Shown here in pieces: positions 29,001-40,100 of a stretch of DNA of 64,000 nt. Position 1 is the stretch's first letter; the number at the start of each line of letters is the position of its first letter. The notes beneath the pieces are model-generated. The model saw only the letters and a program-made list of their open reading frames with translations, made no database searches and was not told the origin of the DNA. Source of the stretch: Candidatus Megaera endosymbiont of Mesostigma viride (GTDB lineage Bacteria; Pseudomonadota; Alphaproteobacteria; Rickettsiales; Rickettsiaceae); contig CP084576.1 of the NCBI GenBank assembly GCA_020410825.1, positions 62,001 to 126,000 on the forward strand, read 5' to 3'. The position numbers were made by a program, and so were the translations under genes.

Positions 29001-32000
29001 GTTCAACCTTGAGAGGGAAATTAGTTACACAAGAGAGTTTCAAGAGTAGTACAGGAGAGGAGATAGGTATTTTAGGTGGGGAAGGGTATATAGATATTGT
29101 ACGAGAAGTGAAGGAAGAGATAGGGAAGCGGTTACCGGAGTATATGGTACCGGCACATATAGTGTTTATAGAAAAGCTGCCATTGACATCAAATGGGAAG
29201 GTAGATAAAAAAGGGTTACCGGATGTGGAGATGGGTTTAGTACATCAGTATATGGGTCCAAGGGATGAAGTTGAAGCGAAGTTGTGTAAGATTTGGGCGG
29301 AAGTTTTAGGATTAGAGCGTGTAGGTATCTATGATAACTTCTTTGAAATAGGTGGACATTCATTATTGGCAACACGTGTAGTGTCTCGAATAAGGTCTGA
29401 GTATAAGATAGAGATTGCATTAAAAGAATTATTTATTTATCCCTCTATTGCTGAGTTTAGTGAGCGGGTTAGAAGAATTTATACTATATTTGGAGCTGAA
29501 GGGAATCTGAGTGTTCCAAGTATAAGTATACAAGAACGTTCTAAGAGAGTTCCATTATCATATGCACAACAACGGTTATGGTTTTTGGATCAATTATTTC
29601 CGAACCAGAGTATATATAATATTCCAATGGCATTTAAGCTAGTAGGAAATTTTAATCGAGATGCATTTGAGAAAGCAATTAGATATTTGGTAGACCGACA
29701 TGAAGTACTAAGAACAAGGATTGGGTTATACGAGAGTGAAGGATATCAAGATATTTTACCTGCAACTGATTTCAAAATAGAGTTTGAGGATATTGAAAAG
29801 ATTTCTGAGATTAATTGTAGGCAGTATGTTCAAGCAGCAATTGAAGCGGAGTCTGAGCATCGATTTGAACTAGATAAGGAATGGTTATTTAGAGTTCGAG
29901 TAATTCGAGAAAGTAAAGACCTACATGTAGTGTTGATTATGATGCATCATATTATCTCGGATGGATGGTCATTTGATATTTTTTTTAGAGAATTAACACA
30001 AGCTTATGAAAGTTATTGTAGGGGAGATCAGGTTAGGCTGGATCCACTAGAGATACAGTATGCAGATTATGCGATCTGGCAGCGGGAATGGTTACGTGGT
30101 GAGAGATTAGAAGCACAATTAGCATATTGGAAGGAGCAGCTAAAAGGTGCTCCGGAGGGGATTGACTTACCGATAGATTATGAACGACCAAAGGAGTTAA
30201 CATATTCTGGTGGTGTTTATACGATAGAGATTTCTAGGGAACTATTAAAAAAGATCAAGGTGTTAGGGGAATCTGAAGGTGCAACGTTATTTATGACGTT
30301 ACTAAGTGTATTAAACATAGTTTTATACAAGAACAGTGGGCAGAGGGATTTGGTGATAGGCTCACCAATTGCAAATCGGAACTATCATGAGATTGAGGGA
30401 TTAATAGGTTTTTTTGTGAATATGTTAGCCTTAAGGACGGAGATAGATCCAAGGGAGAACTTTAGGAAGCTTTTGAGAAGAGTAAAGGAGAAAACGTTAG
30501 GTGCGTATGAACATCAGGATGTGCCGTTTGAGCAATTAGTAGATCATTTAAATGTACAACGAAATCTAAATCGGAATCCGTTATTTCAGGTAATGTTTGT
30601 ATTACAGAATATAGATAAAAGTGATTTAGAATTGGGAGAATTAAGTATAGAGTGGATAGGGAGTGAGTACCATACAGCCAAGTTTGATTTATCAGTATTT
30701 GGGTATGAGTTAGAAGGTAAATTGCATATAGGAATAAACTATCTGAAAGATATTTTTACTGAGGAGACGGTAAAGAGGATGGCTTTACAGATTAGTCGCG
30801 TATTGGAAGTAGTAGTATCTGAACCAGAAAAAGTGATTTTAGAGTATGAGGTAATGAGTGAAGAGGAATCAGATAAGGTTCTTATAGAGTGGAATGCGAC
30901 GGAGAGGGAGTATCCGAGAGATAAGACGGTTGTAGAGTTATTTGAGGAGCAGGTATTTAAAAATCCTAATAATGTAGCAGTGGTATATGGAGAAGAAAGT
31001 CTTACTTATAAGGAACTTGCAGAACATTCTAATGCAGTTGCGGTATCACTTCTTCAAGCAGGATTAGAAAAAGGAAGTATTGTTGGTTTATACCAGGAAA
31101 GATGTTTAAATTGGTTAATAAATGCTTTAGGTATTATGAGGGCAGGAGGTGTATATTTACCTCTAGATCCACAGTATCCAGCTGAACGCCTAATGCAAAT
31201 TATTGATGATAGTCAATTAAGATGGATATGGACTGATCAGTATAAAGTATCTCAATTAAACGATTTAGAATTAAAAAATATTGTAATCCTAATAGAAAGA
31301 ATATATGCCAACACATCTCTGCCTAAGTTAACAGGTCATGATATGGCATATGTTATATATACGTCTGGTTCAACAGGAGTACCCAAAGGAGTACTTGTAG
31401 AGTATAAAGGTATGTTAAACCATATGTTAGCTAAAATTAATGACTTAGGTATAACGGATAAAGACCTTATTGCACAGACTGCGCCAATGACTTTTGATAT
31501 TTCAATTTGGCAAATGTTTACTGCATTGATTCTTGGAGGGAGGATAATTATTTATTCGGATGAGATTTCAAAAGATTTATCTTTGCTTATGAGACAAATA
31601 GAGCAAGATGAGATCAGTATACTTCAGCTGGTTCCTTCGTTACTCGGTGCAAGTATAGAATTAGATAAACCATCTCTAAGATCACTGAGGTGGATTATTT
31701 CTACAGGAGAAGCATTAAGTAAAGATTTGGCTTTATCTATAGTAGGACATTATCCAAACATAAATTTATTGAATGCGTATGGGCCTACAGAATGTTCTGA
31801 TGATGTGACACATTATGTTATTAAAGGGAAAGAAGACCTTGATACTCCTGTTGTTCCAATAGGTAGACCTGTACAGAATACACATATATACATATTGGAT
31901 AAAGAGAATCGAACTGTGCCTATAGGTGCGTCTGGTCAGATATGTGTTAGTGGAGATGGAGTTGGTTGTGGATATTTAAATAATCCAGAAAAGACAAAAC

Positions 32001-34183
32001 AAGTGTTTATGGATAATCCATTTGGTAAAGGCAAATTATATAAGACAGGTGATATTGGGAGATATTTAAATGATGGACGTATAGTTTTTTTAGGACGTAT
32101 AGATGATCAGGTAAAGATACGAGGATATCGGATTGAGCTTGGGGAGATTGAGAGTGCATTGAATGGATGTGGGGTTGTTCAAGGTAGTGTTGTAGTAGCA
32201 CGTAGTATGGGGGTTGGAGCGGACAATAGAGTTGGAAGTGACAAGCGGTTAATTGGGTATATAGTACCTAGTTCAACCTTGAGAGGGAAATTAGTTACAC
32301 AAGAGAGTTTCAAAAGTAGTACAGGAGAGGAGATAGGTATTTTAGGTGGGGAAGGGTATATAGATATTGTACGAGAAGTGAAGGAGGAGATAGGGAAGCG
32401 GTTACCGGAGTATATGGTACCGGCACATATAGTGTTTATAGAAAAGCTGCCATTGACATCAAATGGGAAGGTAGATAAAAAAGGGTTACCGGATCCGGAT
32501 GTGGAGATGGGTTTAGTACATCAGTATATGGGTCCAAGGGATGAAGTTGAAGCGAAGTTGTGTAAGATTTGGGCGGAAGTTTTAGGATTAGAGCGTGTAG
32601 GTATCTATGATAACTTCTTTGAAATCGGTGGAGACTCTATTTTAAGTATTCAAATTACTCACAAAGCACGAGCTGACAAACTTTATTTTAAAGTGAAGGA
32701 TATATTTGATAGACTTACTGTTGCTAATTTAAGTCAGATTGTTAACACAAATATTTTTCTCCATATTAAAACACCTTATATGAGAATTGAAGGATGTGTA
32801 AAGTTATTACCGATTCAACATTGGTTTTTTGAAAGGAATTTTACTAATTTAAATCATTTTAATTTATCCGTTTTTTTAGAATTAAATAAAGATATTGATT
32901 TTGAAATATTTCAACAAGCACTGGATATAATTGTAGATTATCACGATATTTTAAAAGTTCATTTTGTTAAAAATACCAACTCCTCCTGGAAACAAGTATA
33001 TTTAAATAATATTAATCGATCTGTTAAATGGAAAACTGTAGATCTCCATATAGAAGAAGATCTAGATCTCATTAAAGAAATAAAGTACCATGCTATTATC
33101 GCTCAGAAAAGCTTGAATATAGAAAATGGAGATTTAATTCAAGGTGTTTTCTTTAATTGTCTACTTAATAAAAGAAACTATTTTTTTTGGGTGATACATC
33201 ATTTAGTTGTGGATGCAATTTCTTGGAGTATTATTTTAGAAGATCTTAATACAGCCTATAATGACTTATTATTTAAAAGAAATCTTAGCTTACCAGTTAA
33301 AACACATTCATATCAACAATGGTCTAATGCTTTGTATGAGTATTCTCAATCTCCTATGTTAAATACAGAGCGTGCTTACTGGATGAATATCATTAATCAG
33401 TTCTCTTTACTGCCTGTAGATAAAAACTCTGGAGTTTTAAGTATAGCAGGCATGAACACTATAAATAAAGAATTAGATGAGAATGAGACTCTTAACTTAT
33501 TAAAAAAGGTTTCAATGTATAAATCTGAGTTTAAAAATTTATTGCTTACCGCATTAGTTTTAGCTTTTGGGGATTGGAAAGGTAGCTATAAGCTAAGTTT
33601 ATTTTTAGAAGCTCATGGTAGGGAAGATACTATAGGTCTTGATGTTTCACGTACGGTTGGGTGGTTTACTACCTTATTTCCAATTAATTTAAAATTAAGT
33701 AATCCACAAAATATATCTTTATCTATTAATCAAATTACAGAAATATTAAAAAATATACCAAATAAGGGTATTGGTTATGGCGTTTTAAGATACCTTGTTC
33801 CAAATAGTCAAAATCTTTCTCCAGAGATAGATAAAAATATCCTAATATTTAATTATTTGGGCCAGTGGGATAAATCTTACGCTAAGAGTAATAATTTTCA
33901 TTTGAGTAATGAAGATGTAGCCTTAAATATTGACAATAATAATCAATCTTATTCCTTGATAAAGCTAAATATAGCAATTATAAACGGTAGGTTAACAATC
34001 TATTGGGGGTACAGCAGAAAACACTATTTAAAAGATACAATGGAAAAATTAGTATATGATTTTCTTGAAAATTTAAAAAAAATAACAATTTCTCCTCCAA
34101 CAGAAACTAATTTAAATAATATTGATTTAGATCTTGTAGATATTGATCAGGTCACTTTACTAAAACAGATCATAGAGGCTTAA
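25994..34183 (+). CDS. NRPS 2: modules 3 and 4 (dock-C-A-T-C-A-T-E)
   Basis: About 2729 aa. Residues 1-60 are a TubC_N-type docking domain (NIKIWFNNESIKVKF then a helix). The order is C (L81, H211-H212), A (A3 689, A10 1067), T (Ser1123), C (L1188, H1318), A (A3 1789, A10 2157), T with GGDS (Ser2215), E (PIQHWFF 2273, HHLVVDAISW from 2402, GYGVLRYL, FNYLGQ). The E motif has Ala where Gly is usual (DA for DG). Codes: module 3 DLTKIGHVGK (Asp), module 4 DIWQITADDK (acidic pair, perhaps basic residue), epimerised to D. I start at ATG 25994, 7 nt after GAGGAG and matching the starts of the other docking domains; ATGs at 25979 and 25988 are worse. It overlaps NRPS 1 by 11 bases. Confidence 0.95.
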   Translation: MNFNSVILFIYWLNFKNIKIWFNNESIKVKFLKNTENIKSIKSYIKDNRDEILRILKENNLNNSDYSPYKILKAHEEYPPLSYAQQRLWFLDQLFPNQSIYNIPMAFKLVGNFNRDAFEKAIRYLVDRHEVLRTRIGLYESEGYQDILPATDFKIEFEDIEKISEINCRQYVQAAIEAESEHRFELDKEWLFRVRVIRESKDLHVVLIMMHHIISDGWSFDIFFRELTQAYESYCRGDQVRLDPLEIQYADYAIWQREWLRGERLEAQLAYWKEQLKGAPEGIDLPIDYERPKELTYSGGVYTIEISRELLKKIKVLGESEGATLFMTLLSVLNIVLYKNSGQRDLVIGSPIANRNYHEIEGLIGFFVNMLALRTEIDPRENFRKLLRRVKEKTLGAYEHQDVPFEQLVDHLNVQRNLNRNPLFQVSFVLENIGRNNLDLKDLAVKRININSHVVKFDLSIFAYESGNSLFIEINYLKDIFTEETVKRMALQISRVLEVVVSEPEKVILEYEVMSEEESDKVLIEWNATEREYPRDKTVVELFEEQVFKNPNNVAVVYGEESLTYKELNERSNQMAHYLRCLGVRAETLVGVSLDRSLELIIGILGILKAGGAYVPLDPEYPEERLQFMLEDTAAPVLITSIHLKGKYTSYKGSFVIIDDEKTEEELGQESKENLEKIINGDNLVYVIYTSGSTGQPKGVMIENSNIINYSLFINNSLLSLNKKFGYLNVPYYDLGHTLLFPSLLSGKQLCLLYSYDILDTEEILQFLLKHQVDVIKLTPSHYQLLQTKLSQYTSINGLIIILGGEKFSSNLLGLTHLYINHYGPTEITVGCSIYKVNEIPHDKLELQNVKQLSIPIGCPISNTKIYILDENRCPVPVGAVGEIYIGGAGLARGYLNRPELTAERFIGNPFANEEDITKGENLRLYRTGDLGRYLSDGNIEFRGRIDDQVKIRGYRIELGEIESALNGCGVVQGSVVVARSMGVGADNRVGSDKRLIGYIVPSSTLRGKLVTQESFKSSTGEEIGILGGEGYIDIVREVKEEIGKRLPEYMVPAHIVFIEKLPLTSNGKVDKKGLPDVEMGLVHQYMGPRDEVEAKLCKIWAEVLGLERVGIYDNFFEIGGHSLLATRVVSRIRSEYKIEIALKELFIYPSIAEFSERVRRIYTIFGAEGNLSVPSISIQERSKRVPLSYAQQRLWFLDQLFPNQSIYNIPMAFKLVGNFNRDAFEKAIRYLVDRHEVLRTRIGLYESEGYQDILPATDFKIEFEDIEKISEINCRQYVQAAIEAESEHRFELDKEWLFRVRVIRESKDLHVVLIMMHHIISDGWSFDIFFRELTQAYESYCRGDQVRLDPLEIQYADYAIWQREWLRGERLEAQLAYWKEQLKGAPEGIDLPIDYERPKELTYSGGVYTIEISRELLKKIKVLGESEGATLFMTLLSVLNIVLYKNSGQRDLVIGSPIANRNYHEIEGLIGFFVNMLALRTEIDPRENFRKLLRRVKEKTLGAYEHQDVPFEQLVDHLNVQRNLNRNPLFQVMFVLQNIDKSDLELGELSIEWIGSEYHTAKFDLSVFGYELEGKLHIGINYLKDIFTEETVKRMALQISRVLEVVVSEPEKVILEYEVMSEEESDKVLIEWNATEREYPRDKTVVELFEEQVFKNPNNVAVVYGEESLTYKELAEHSNAVAVSLLQAGLEKGSIVGLYQERCLNWLINALGIMRAGGVYLPLDPQYPAERLMQIIDDSQLRWIWTDQYKVSQLNDLELKNIVILIERIYANTSLPKLTGHDMAYVIYTSGSTGVPKGVLVEYKGMLNHMLAKINDLGITDKDLIAQTAPMTFDISIWQMFTALILGGRIIIYSDEISKDLSLLMRQIEQDEISILQLVPSLLGASIELDKPSLRSLRWIISTGEALSKDLALSIVGHYPNINLLNAYGPTECSDDVTHYVIKGKEDLDTPVVPIGRPVQNTHIYILDKENRTVPIGASGQICVSGDGVGCGYLNNPEKTKQVFMDNPFGKGKLYKTGDIGRYLNDGRIVFLGRIDDQVKIRGYRIELGEIESALNGCGVVQGSVVVARSMGVGADNRVGSDKRLIGYIVPSSTLRGKLVTQESFKSSTGEEIGILGGEGYIDIVREVKEEIGKRLPEYMVPAHIVFIEKLPLTSNGKVDKKGLPDPDVEMGLVHQYMGPRDEVEAKLCKIWAEVLGLERVGIYDNFFEIGGDSILSIQITHKARADKLYFKVKDIFDRLTVANLSQIVNTNIFLHIKTPYMRIEGCVKLLPIQHWFFERNFTNLNHFNLSVFLELNKDIDFEIFQQALDIIVDYHDILKVHFVKNTNSSWKQVYLNNINRSVKWKTVDLHIEEDLDLIKEIKYHAIIAQKSLNIENGDLIQGVFFNCLLNKRNYFFWVIHHLVVDAISWSIILEDLNTAYNDLLFKRNLSLPVKTHSYQQWSNALYEYSQSPMLNTERAYWMNIINQFSLLPVDKNSGVLSIAGMNTINKELDENETLNLLKKVSMYKSEFKNLLLTALVLAFGDWKGSYKLSLFLEAHGREDTIGLDVSRTVGWFTTLFPINLKLSNPQNISLSINQITEILKNIPNKGIGYGVLRYLVPNSQNLSPEIDKNILIFNYLGQWDKSYAKSNNFHLSNEDVALNIDNNNQSYSLIKLNIAIINGRLTIYWGYSRKHYLKDTMEKLVYDFLENLKKITISPPTETNLNNIDLDLVDIDQVTLLKQIIEA
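28098..28561 (+). other. A-domain specificity core, module 3 (Asp)
   Basis: YYDLGHTLLF, VIKLTPSHY, IILGGEK and NHYGPTEITVG give the code DLTKIGHVGK, one conservative change or two from the well-known Asp code DLTKVGHIGK. This core is unique in the window. Confidence 0.75.
28562..32649 (+). repeat. 4.1-kb A(C-terminal)-T-C-A-T repeat, copy 1
   Basis: Runs from the end of the module 3 core to the carrier domain of module 4. The other copy is at 46061-50148 (offset 17499). Both share a 6-base deletion in the A-T linker (GLPDVEMG instead of GLPDPDVEMG), confirming common descent. Confidence 0.9.
31014..32090 (+). other. Large A-domain core type d, module 4 (basic residue? L-Dap candidate)
   Basis: Here nearly the whole A domain, from just after A2 to A8, differs from the shared backbone. 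FDISIWQMF, ISILQLVPS, IISTGEAL and NAYGPTECSDD give DIWQITADDK. Two Asp at positions 330/331 would suit a positively charged side chain. With L-Dap genes nearby, Dap is a candidate (inference). The same core is in module 8. Confidence 0.45.
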
Positions 34184-34186
34184 GTT

Positions 34187-37100
34187 ATGGTAAAAAAGTT
34201 AGAAGATATTTATCCACTTTCCCCGATACAATCGGGTATGTTATTTCAAAAGCTTTATTATGAGAAATCAGATGTTTATGTAGTGCAAAGTATTTTCGAG
34301 ATAGAAGGAGATTTGCTAATATCTAATTTTAAGAAAGCGTGGCAGGAAGTTATAAGAAATCATCCAGTTTTAAGGACAGGAATAATTTGGGAAGATTTAG
34401 AGGAACCATTGCAGTATATTCTGCAAGACTTAAATTTAGTTTTTGTAGAATATGATTGGCAGCTTAATAGTAAGGATGAAATAAAAGAAAAACTTTCTAG
34501 CTTAATGTCAGAGGATCGTACTAAAGGGTTTGAATTAAACAAGCCACCATTATTTAGGTTATATATAGTATATTTAGCAAATAATAAGTATTATTTAATT
34601 TGGAGTAGACATCATATTCTGATAGATGGATGGAGCTCAGCTATCGTTATCAATCAGGTTTTTCAGGTTTATCAAGCTATTCTCAATCAGCAGGAATATA
34701 ATTTTCCTAAAAGTAGTTCATATAAAGATTATATTAAATTTCTTAAATATCAAGATTTGCTTAAAGAAAAAAAATTTTGGAAATACTATTTTAAAGATTT
34801 TTTGCCTAGTACTGAGTTCTTTTCAAATATATGTGAGAAAGATGTTTTAGAATATGGTAGCTTTTCGTTAAAAATATCTTCAGATGATTTAGGTAGATAT
34901 CAAAAAGTAGCTCGAAAGTATAATCTAACAATCAATACTCTTTTTCAAGGAGCTATAGGACTTATTTTGTATAAATATTTAAATAATAAATATTTAAGTT
35001 TAGGAGTGACTGTCTCTGGAAGGGGAGTTCCTTTGTTGAATATAAATAATATGGTTGGTTTATTTATTAATACTTTGCCGCTTTTAATTAAAATAAATAA
35101 TACTAATATAAATACATTAGAGTTTTTAAAAGACTTGCAAGGTAAGATGCAACTCTTAAATGAATACTCTTTTAGTTCTTTAGCTAAAATACAGCAATGG
35201 TCAGGTCTTAATAAAAGGTTGTTTGATGTTGTATTGGTATTTCAGAATTATCCCTTTTCAAATGATTTATCTAATTTGTCAGAACAACTTAAAATAAGAT
35301 ATTTTGCAGGGTTAGAAAAGTCAGAGTATCCATTAACAATATCCGTTTTAGTAAAAGAAGAAGTAGCGCTAGATTTTCATTATCAAAGCAAATTTTTTAA
35401 TAATGAACTCATTATATCTATGGCTACATATGTAAAAAATATTTTAGATTATTTTGCGGATAATATAGATAAAAATTTAGATTTTTTATTAATGAGTGAA
35501 GAGGAATCAGATAAGGTTCTTATAGAGTGGAATGCGACGGAGAGGGAGTATCCGAGAGATAAGACGGTTGTAGAGTTATTTGAGGAGCAGGTATTTAAAA
35601 ATCCTAATAATGTAGCAGTGGTATATGGAGAAGAAAGTCTTACTTATAAGGAGTTAAATGAGCGATCTAATCAGATGGCACACTATCTTCGTTGTCTTGG
35701 AGTAAGGGCTGAGACGTTAGTAGGAGTTAGTCTAGATCGTTCTTTAGAGCTTATTATAGGAATATTGGGGATTTTGAAGGCTGGAGGGGCGTATGTACCA
35801 TTAGATCCGGAGTATCCAGAGGAGCGGTTACAATTTATGTTAGAGGATACGGCTGCACCGGTATTAATTACGTCAATACATCTAAAAGGTAAATATACAA
35901 GCTACAAGGGGAGTTTTGTAATTATTGATGATGAAAAGACAGAAGAAGAGCTAGGTCAAGAATCTAAGGAGAATCTTGAGAAGATCATCAATGGCGACAA
36001 TCTTGTATATGTAATTTATACTTCTGGTTCTACCGGACAACCTAAAGGTGTGATGAACTCACATAATGGTTTTATGAATCGAATGTATTGGACATTAGAT
36101 CATTATGAGACAAGTAATCGAGATTCGTTATTATATATTGCGTCGATGAGTTTTGATATTTCGGTATGGGAAGTTCTACATCCACTTGCTGCAGGAGCTA
36201 AACTTGTTATTATAAAGAACCATAAGGATATGGATGATATTATAAATACAATAGAGTTCAATAGGATCAGCATGGTTCATTTTGTGCCATCATTATTATC
36301 TTTATTTTTAGAAACAAAAGGGATTTCTAGGTTAAAATCGTTACGTTGTGTAATCACTGGAGGAGAGAAACTATATACCGAGGTTAGGAAAAAGTTTAAA
36401 GAAATATTTAGTGATACAAGGCTTTATTTAGCATATGGACCCACGGAAGTATCTATTAGCGTTACACATTGGGAATGTAATAATAATGAGTATAAAGATA
36501 TAACCCCTATAGGTTGTCCTATATCGAACACGAAGATATATATTTTAGATGAGAATAGATGTCTGGTACCGGTGGGGGCGGTAGGAGAGATATATATAGG
36601 GGGTATTGGTTTAGCGAGGGGGTATTTGAATCGTCCTGAGTTAACGGCGGAACGATTTATAGGGAATCCATTTGCGAATGAAGAAGATATAACTAAAGGA
36701 GAGAATTTAAGGTTATATCGGACAGGAGATTTAGGACGATATTTATCTGATGGGAACATCGAGTTTAGAGGACGTATAGATGATCAGGTAAAGATACGAG
36801 GATATCGGATTGAGCTTGGGGAGATTGAGAGTGCATTGAATGGATGTGGGGTTGTTCAAGGTAGTGTTGTAGTAGCACGTAGTATGGGGGTTGGAGCGGA
36901 CAATAGAGTTGGAAGTGACAAGCGGTTAATTGGGTATATAGTACCTAGTTCAACCTTGAGAGGGAAATTAGTTACACAAGAGAGTTTCAAGAGTAGTACA
37001 GGAGAGGAGATAGGTATTTTAGGTGGGGAAGGGTATATAGATATTGTACGAGAAGTGAAGGAGGAGATAGGGAAGCGGTTACCGGAGTATATGGTACCGG

Positions 37101-40100
37101 CACATATAGTGTTTATAGAAAAGCTGCCACTGACATTGAATGGGAAGGTAGATAAAAAAGGGTTACCGGATCCGGATGTGGAGATGGGTTTAGTACATCA
37201 GTATATGGGTCCAAGGGATGAAGTTGAAGCGAAGTTGTGTAAGATTTGGGCGGAAGTTTTAGGATTAGAGCGTGTAGGTATCCATGATAACTTCTTTGAA
37301 ATAGGTGGAGACTCTATTTTAAGTATACGGATAGTTTCTAAGGCACGGAACAAAGGGTTGAAGCTTAATGTCAAGGATATTTTCCAATATCTCACAGTTA
37401 GCGGGATACGTCTAGTGATTACTGATGCTGCTGTAGAAAATGATATGCCTATAAATCAAAGAATTGTTACAGGAGATGTATCACTTATTCCGATTCAAAG
37501 ATGGTTTTTTGAACAGAATCATGTGAATCCTAATCATTCTAATCAAGCATTTATCATGAACTGTCGATATCAACTTGAATTAGATAAGTTAGAAAATGCG
37601 TTAAAAAGTCTTTTGAGTCATCATGACGCGTTACGCTTAAGGTTTATATTGAAAGATGGGGTCTGGACTCAGACCCTTATATCCCCTGAAGAATGTATTG
37701 AGTATGTGCAAGGGATTTGTCGATATATTGATGTTCAAGGAATGAGTGAGTTGACAAGAAAGTCTCAGGAAGAAATTATTGAAGAAATTGGACAGGAAGT
37801 ACAATCCTGTTTAAATATTACGGCAGGACCCATGATTCAGGTAAGACTTTTAGGTTGTCAAGGTGGTCAGCAGAAGATATTACTAGTGATACATCATTTG
37901 AGTGTGGATGGTGTCTCATGGCGAATATTTTTTGAGGATTTGGAGATAGCTTATGCTCAGGTGAGTCGAGGAGAGGCTGTTACACTTTCTTATAAGACAC
38001 ATTCTTATCAAAAGTGGGCAGAAGGATTAAAAGCATATGCTACACGGGAGGAAGTGAAAGCAGAAGTTAAGTATTGGTCACAGATTGGACATATACCGGC
38101 ATTACCACGCCCTAAGACAGAGTTTGAGTTAGAGAATAAGGATAAGGATCAAAATTATACACAAAACCGTTATACGTATGAGGGAGTAGATAGTGTAGAA
38201 GTAGAGTTAGATCATGAGATGACACGTATGTTATTGCAAGAGGTTCATCAAGCGTATCATACGCAGATAAATGATGTTCTATTGACAGCCCTTGCATTAA
38301 CTATCAGTGAATGGACAGGAGAAGATAATGTATATCTTGATCTTGAAGGACATGGTCGAGAAGAGATTGTTGGTCTGGATGTGTCTCGAACGATTGGATG
38401 GTTTACAACTGTATTTCCTATTAAGCTTAAAATAGAAGGAGGTGGGTATCGAGAATATATCAAAACTATTAAAGAACAATTACGCCAGATTCCAAATAAA
38501 GGAATTGGGTATGGCGTGTTACGTTATTTAGGGTCAGAAGATATCCAGTCTCAGTTGGCTTGTACTACACCGGAAATAGTATTTAATTATCTTGGGCAAT
38601 GGAACAGTAGTGAACAAACGAATGGGATGTTTACGTTTGGAGATGAGAGTATAGGTTCTAGTGTTGATTTAAAGAACACGCGTGCTCATATATTAGAGAT
38701 TAACAGTCATGTAACACATGGACAGTTTAGGGTGGTGTTTGGCTATAGTGGGAATGTCTATTCAGGTAGTGTGATAAAGCAACTTGCAACATGCTATATA
38801 GATCATTTGAAGGGAATTATTGAGCATTGTCGAGGAGTAGAAATATTAGAATATACACCATCAGATATGCCATTGGCGCATTTGAGTCAGTCTGAGTTAG
38901 ATTATTGTATAAAATTGTTACCTAAAAATATTGAACGTATCTATAGATTATCTCCAATGCAAGAGGGATTATTGTTCACAGCATTGTATAGGGACTCAGA
39001 TGAGTACTTGGTACAGGGTTTATATGAACTTACCGGAGAGATCGATACACAGATATTGAAGGAAGCATGGGAAGCTGTGGTAAGTCATCACCCTGTTTTA
39101 AGGACGGGTTTTGTATATGAGCACGTGAGTCATCCAGTACAATACGTTGTTAAGGATGTAGTATTACCATGGGTAGAAGAAGATTGGAGTGATTTGTCAG
39201 AAACTGAGCAAGAGTTACGATTAGGAGAAGTGATTCAAGAGGATCGAAGGCATCGATTTGATCTTACACAGGTGCCATTGATACGATTAAGAGTGATGCG
39301 TTGTAGGAAAAATAAAATATATTTGTTATGGACACAGGATCACTTACTAATGGATGGGTGGTGTGGACCGATATTACATAATCAGGTGATGGTAGCCTAT
39401 GAACATATTCAGAAAAATAGTATGGTTACTTTACCCTACAGCAGGCCATATGAAGAGTATATTAGATGGTTAGAAACTCAAGACTTGGAGAAGGCGAAAG
39501 AGTTTTGGAAAGGATATTTAAAGGGTATAGAGGAGAAAACACAATTAGACTTAGGAGGTAGTAGTGTCAGAGATAAAGGTACATTCCAAGAAACGTTAAA
39601 TTTAGTTGGAGAAGATTATGGGTACTTTGAAACACAATTAAGTGTAGAAGACAGTGAACAGTTAAAGCGATTTGCACAAAGTGTGGGTATTACAGTGAAT
39701 ACGGTATTGCAAGGAGTGTGGGCATTTGTTTTAAGTAGATATGTTCAGCAGCAAGATGTAGTATTTGGAGTGACGGTATCTGGTCGATCTATAGAGTTAT
39801 CGGGGATTGAGGAAATTGTAGGATTATTCATTAATACGTTACCGTTAAGGGTAACGCTTAATTTAGATTTATCGATTAGGAAATATTTGCAGTCGATACA
39901 GGAGAACATGAGTTCTATTATAGAGCATGGTTATGTATCGTTAGCAGATATTCAAGGGCAGACTGAGTTAAGAGGACGTCATGAGTTATTTAACACGTTA
40001 ATTGTATTTGAGAACTATCCTGTAGGTGAAGAAAGTGCTAATGTAGGATTTGAATTTAAAGGAGTAAGAGGAATAGAAAAGACGGAGTACGCTTTAACCT

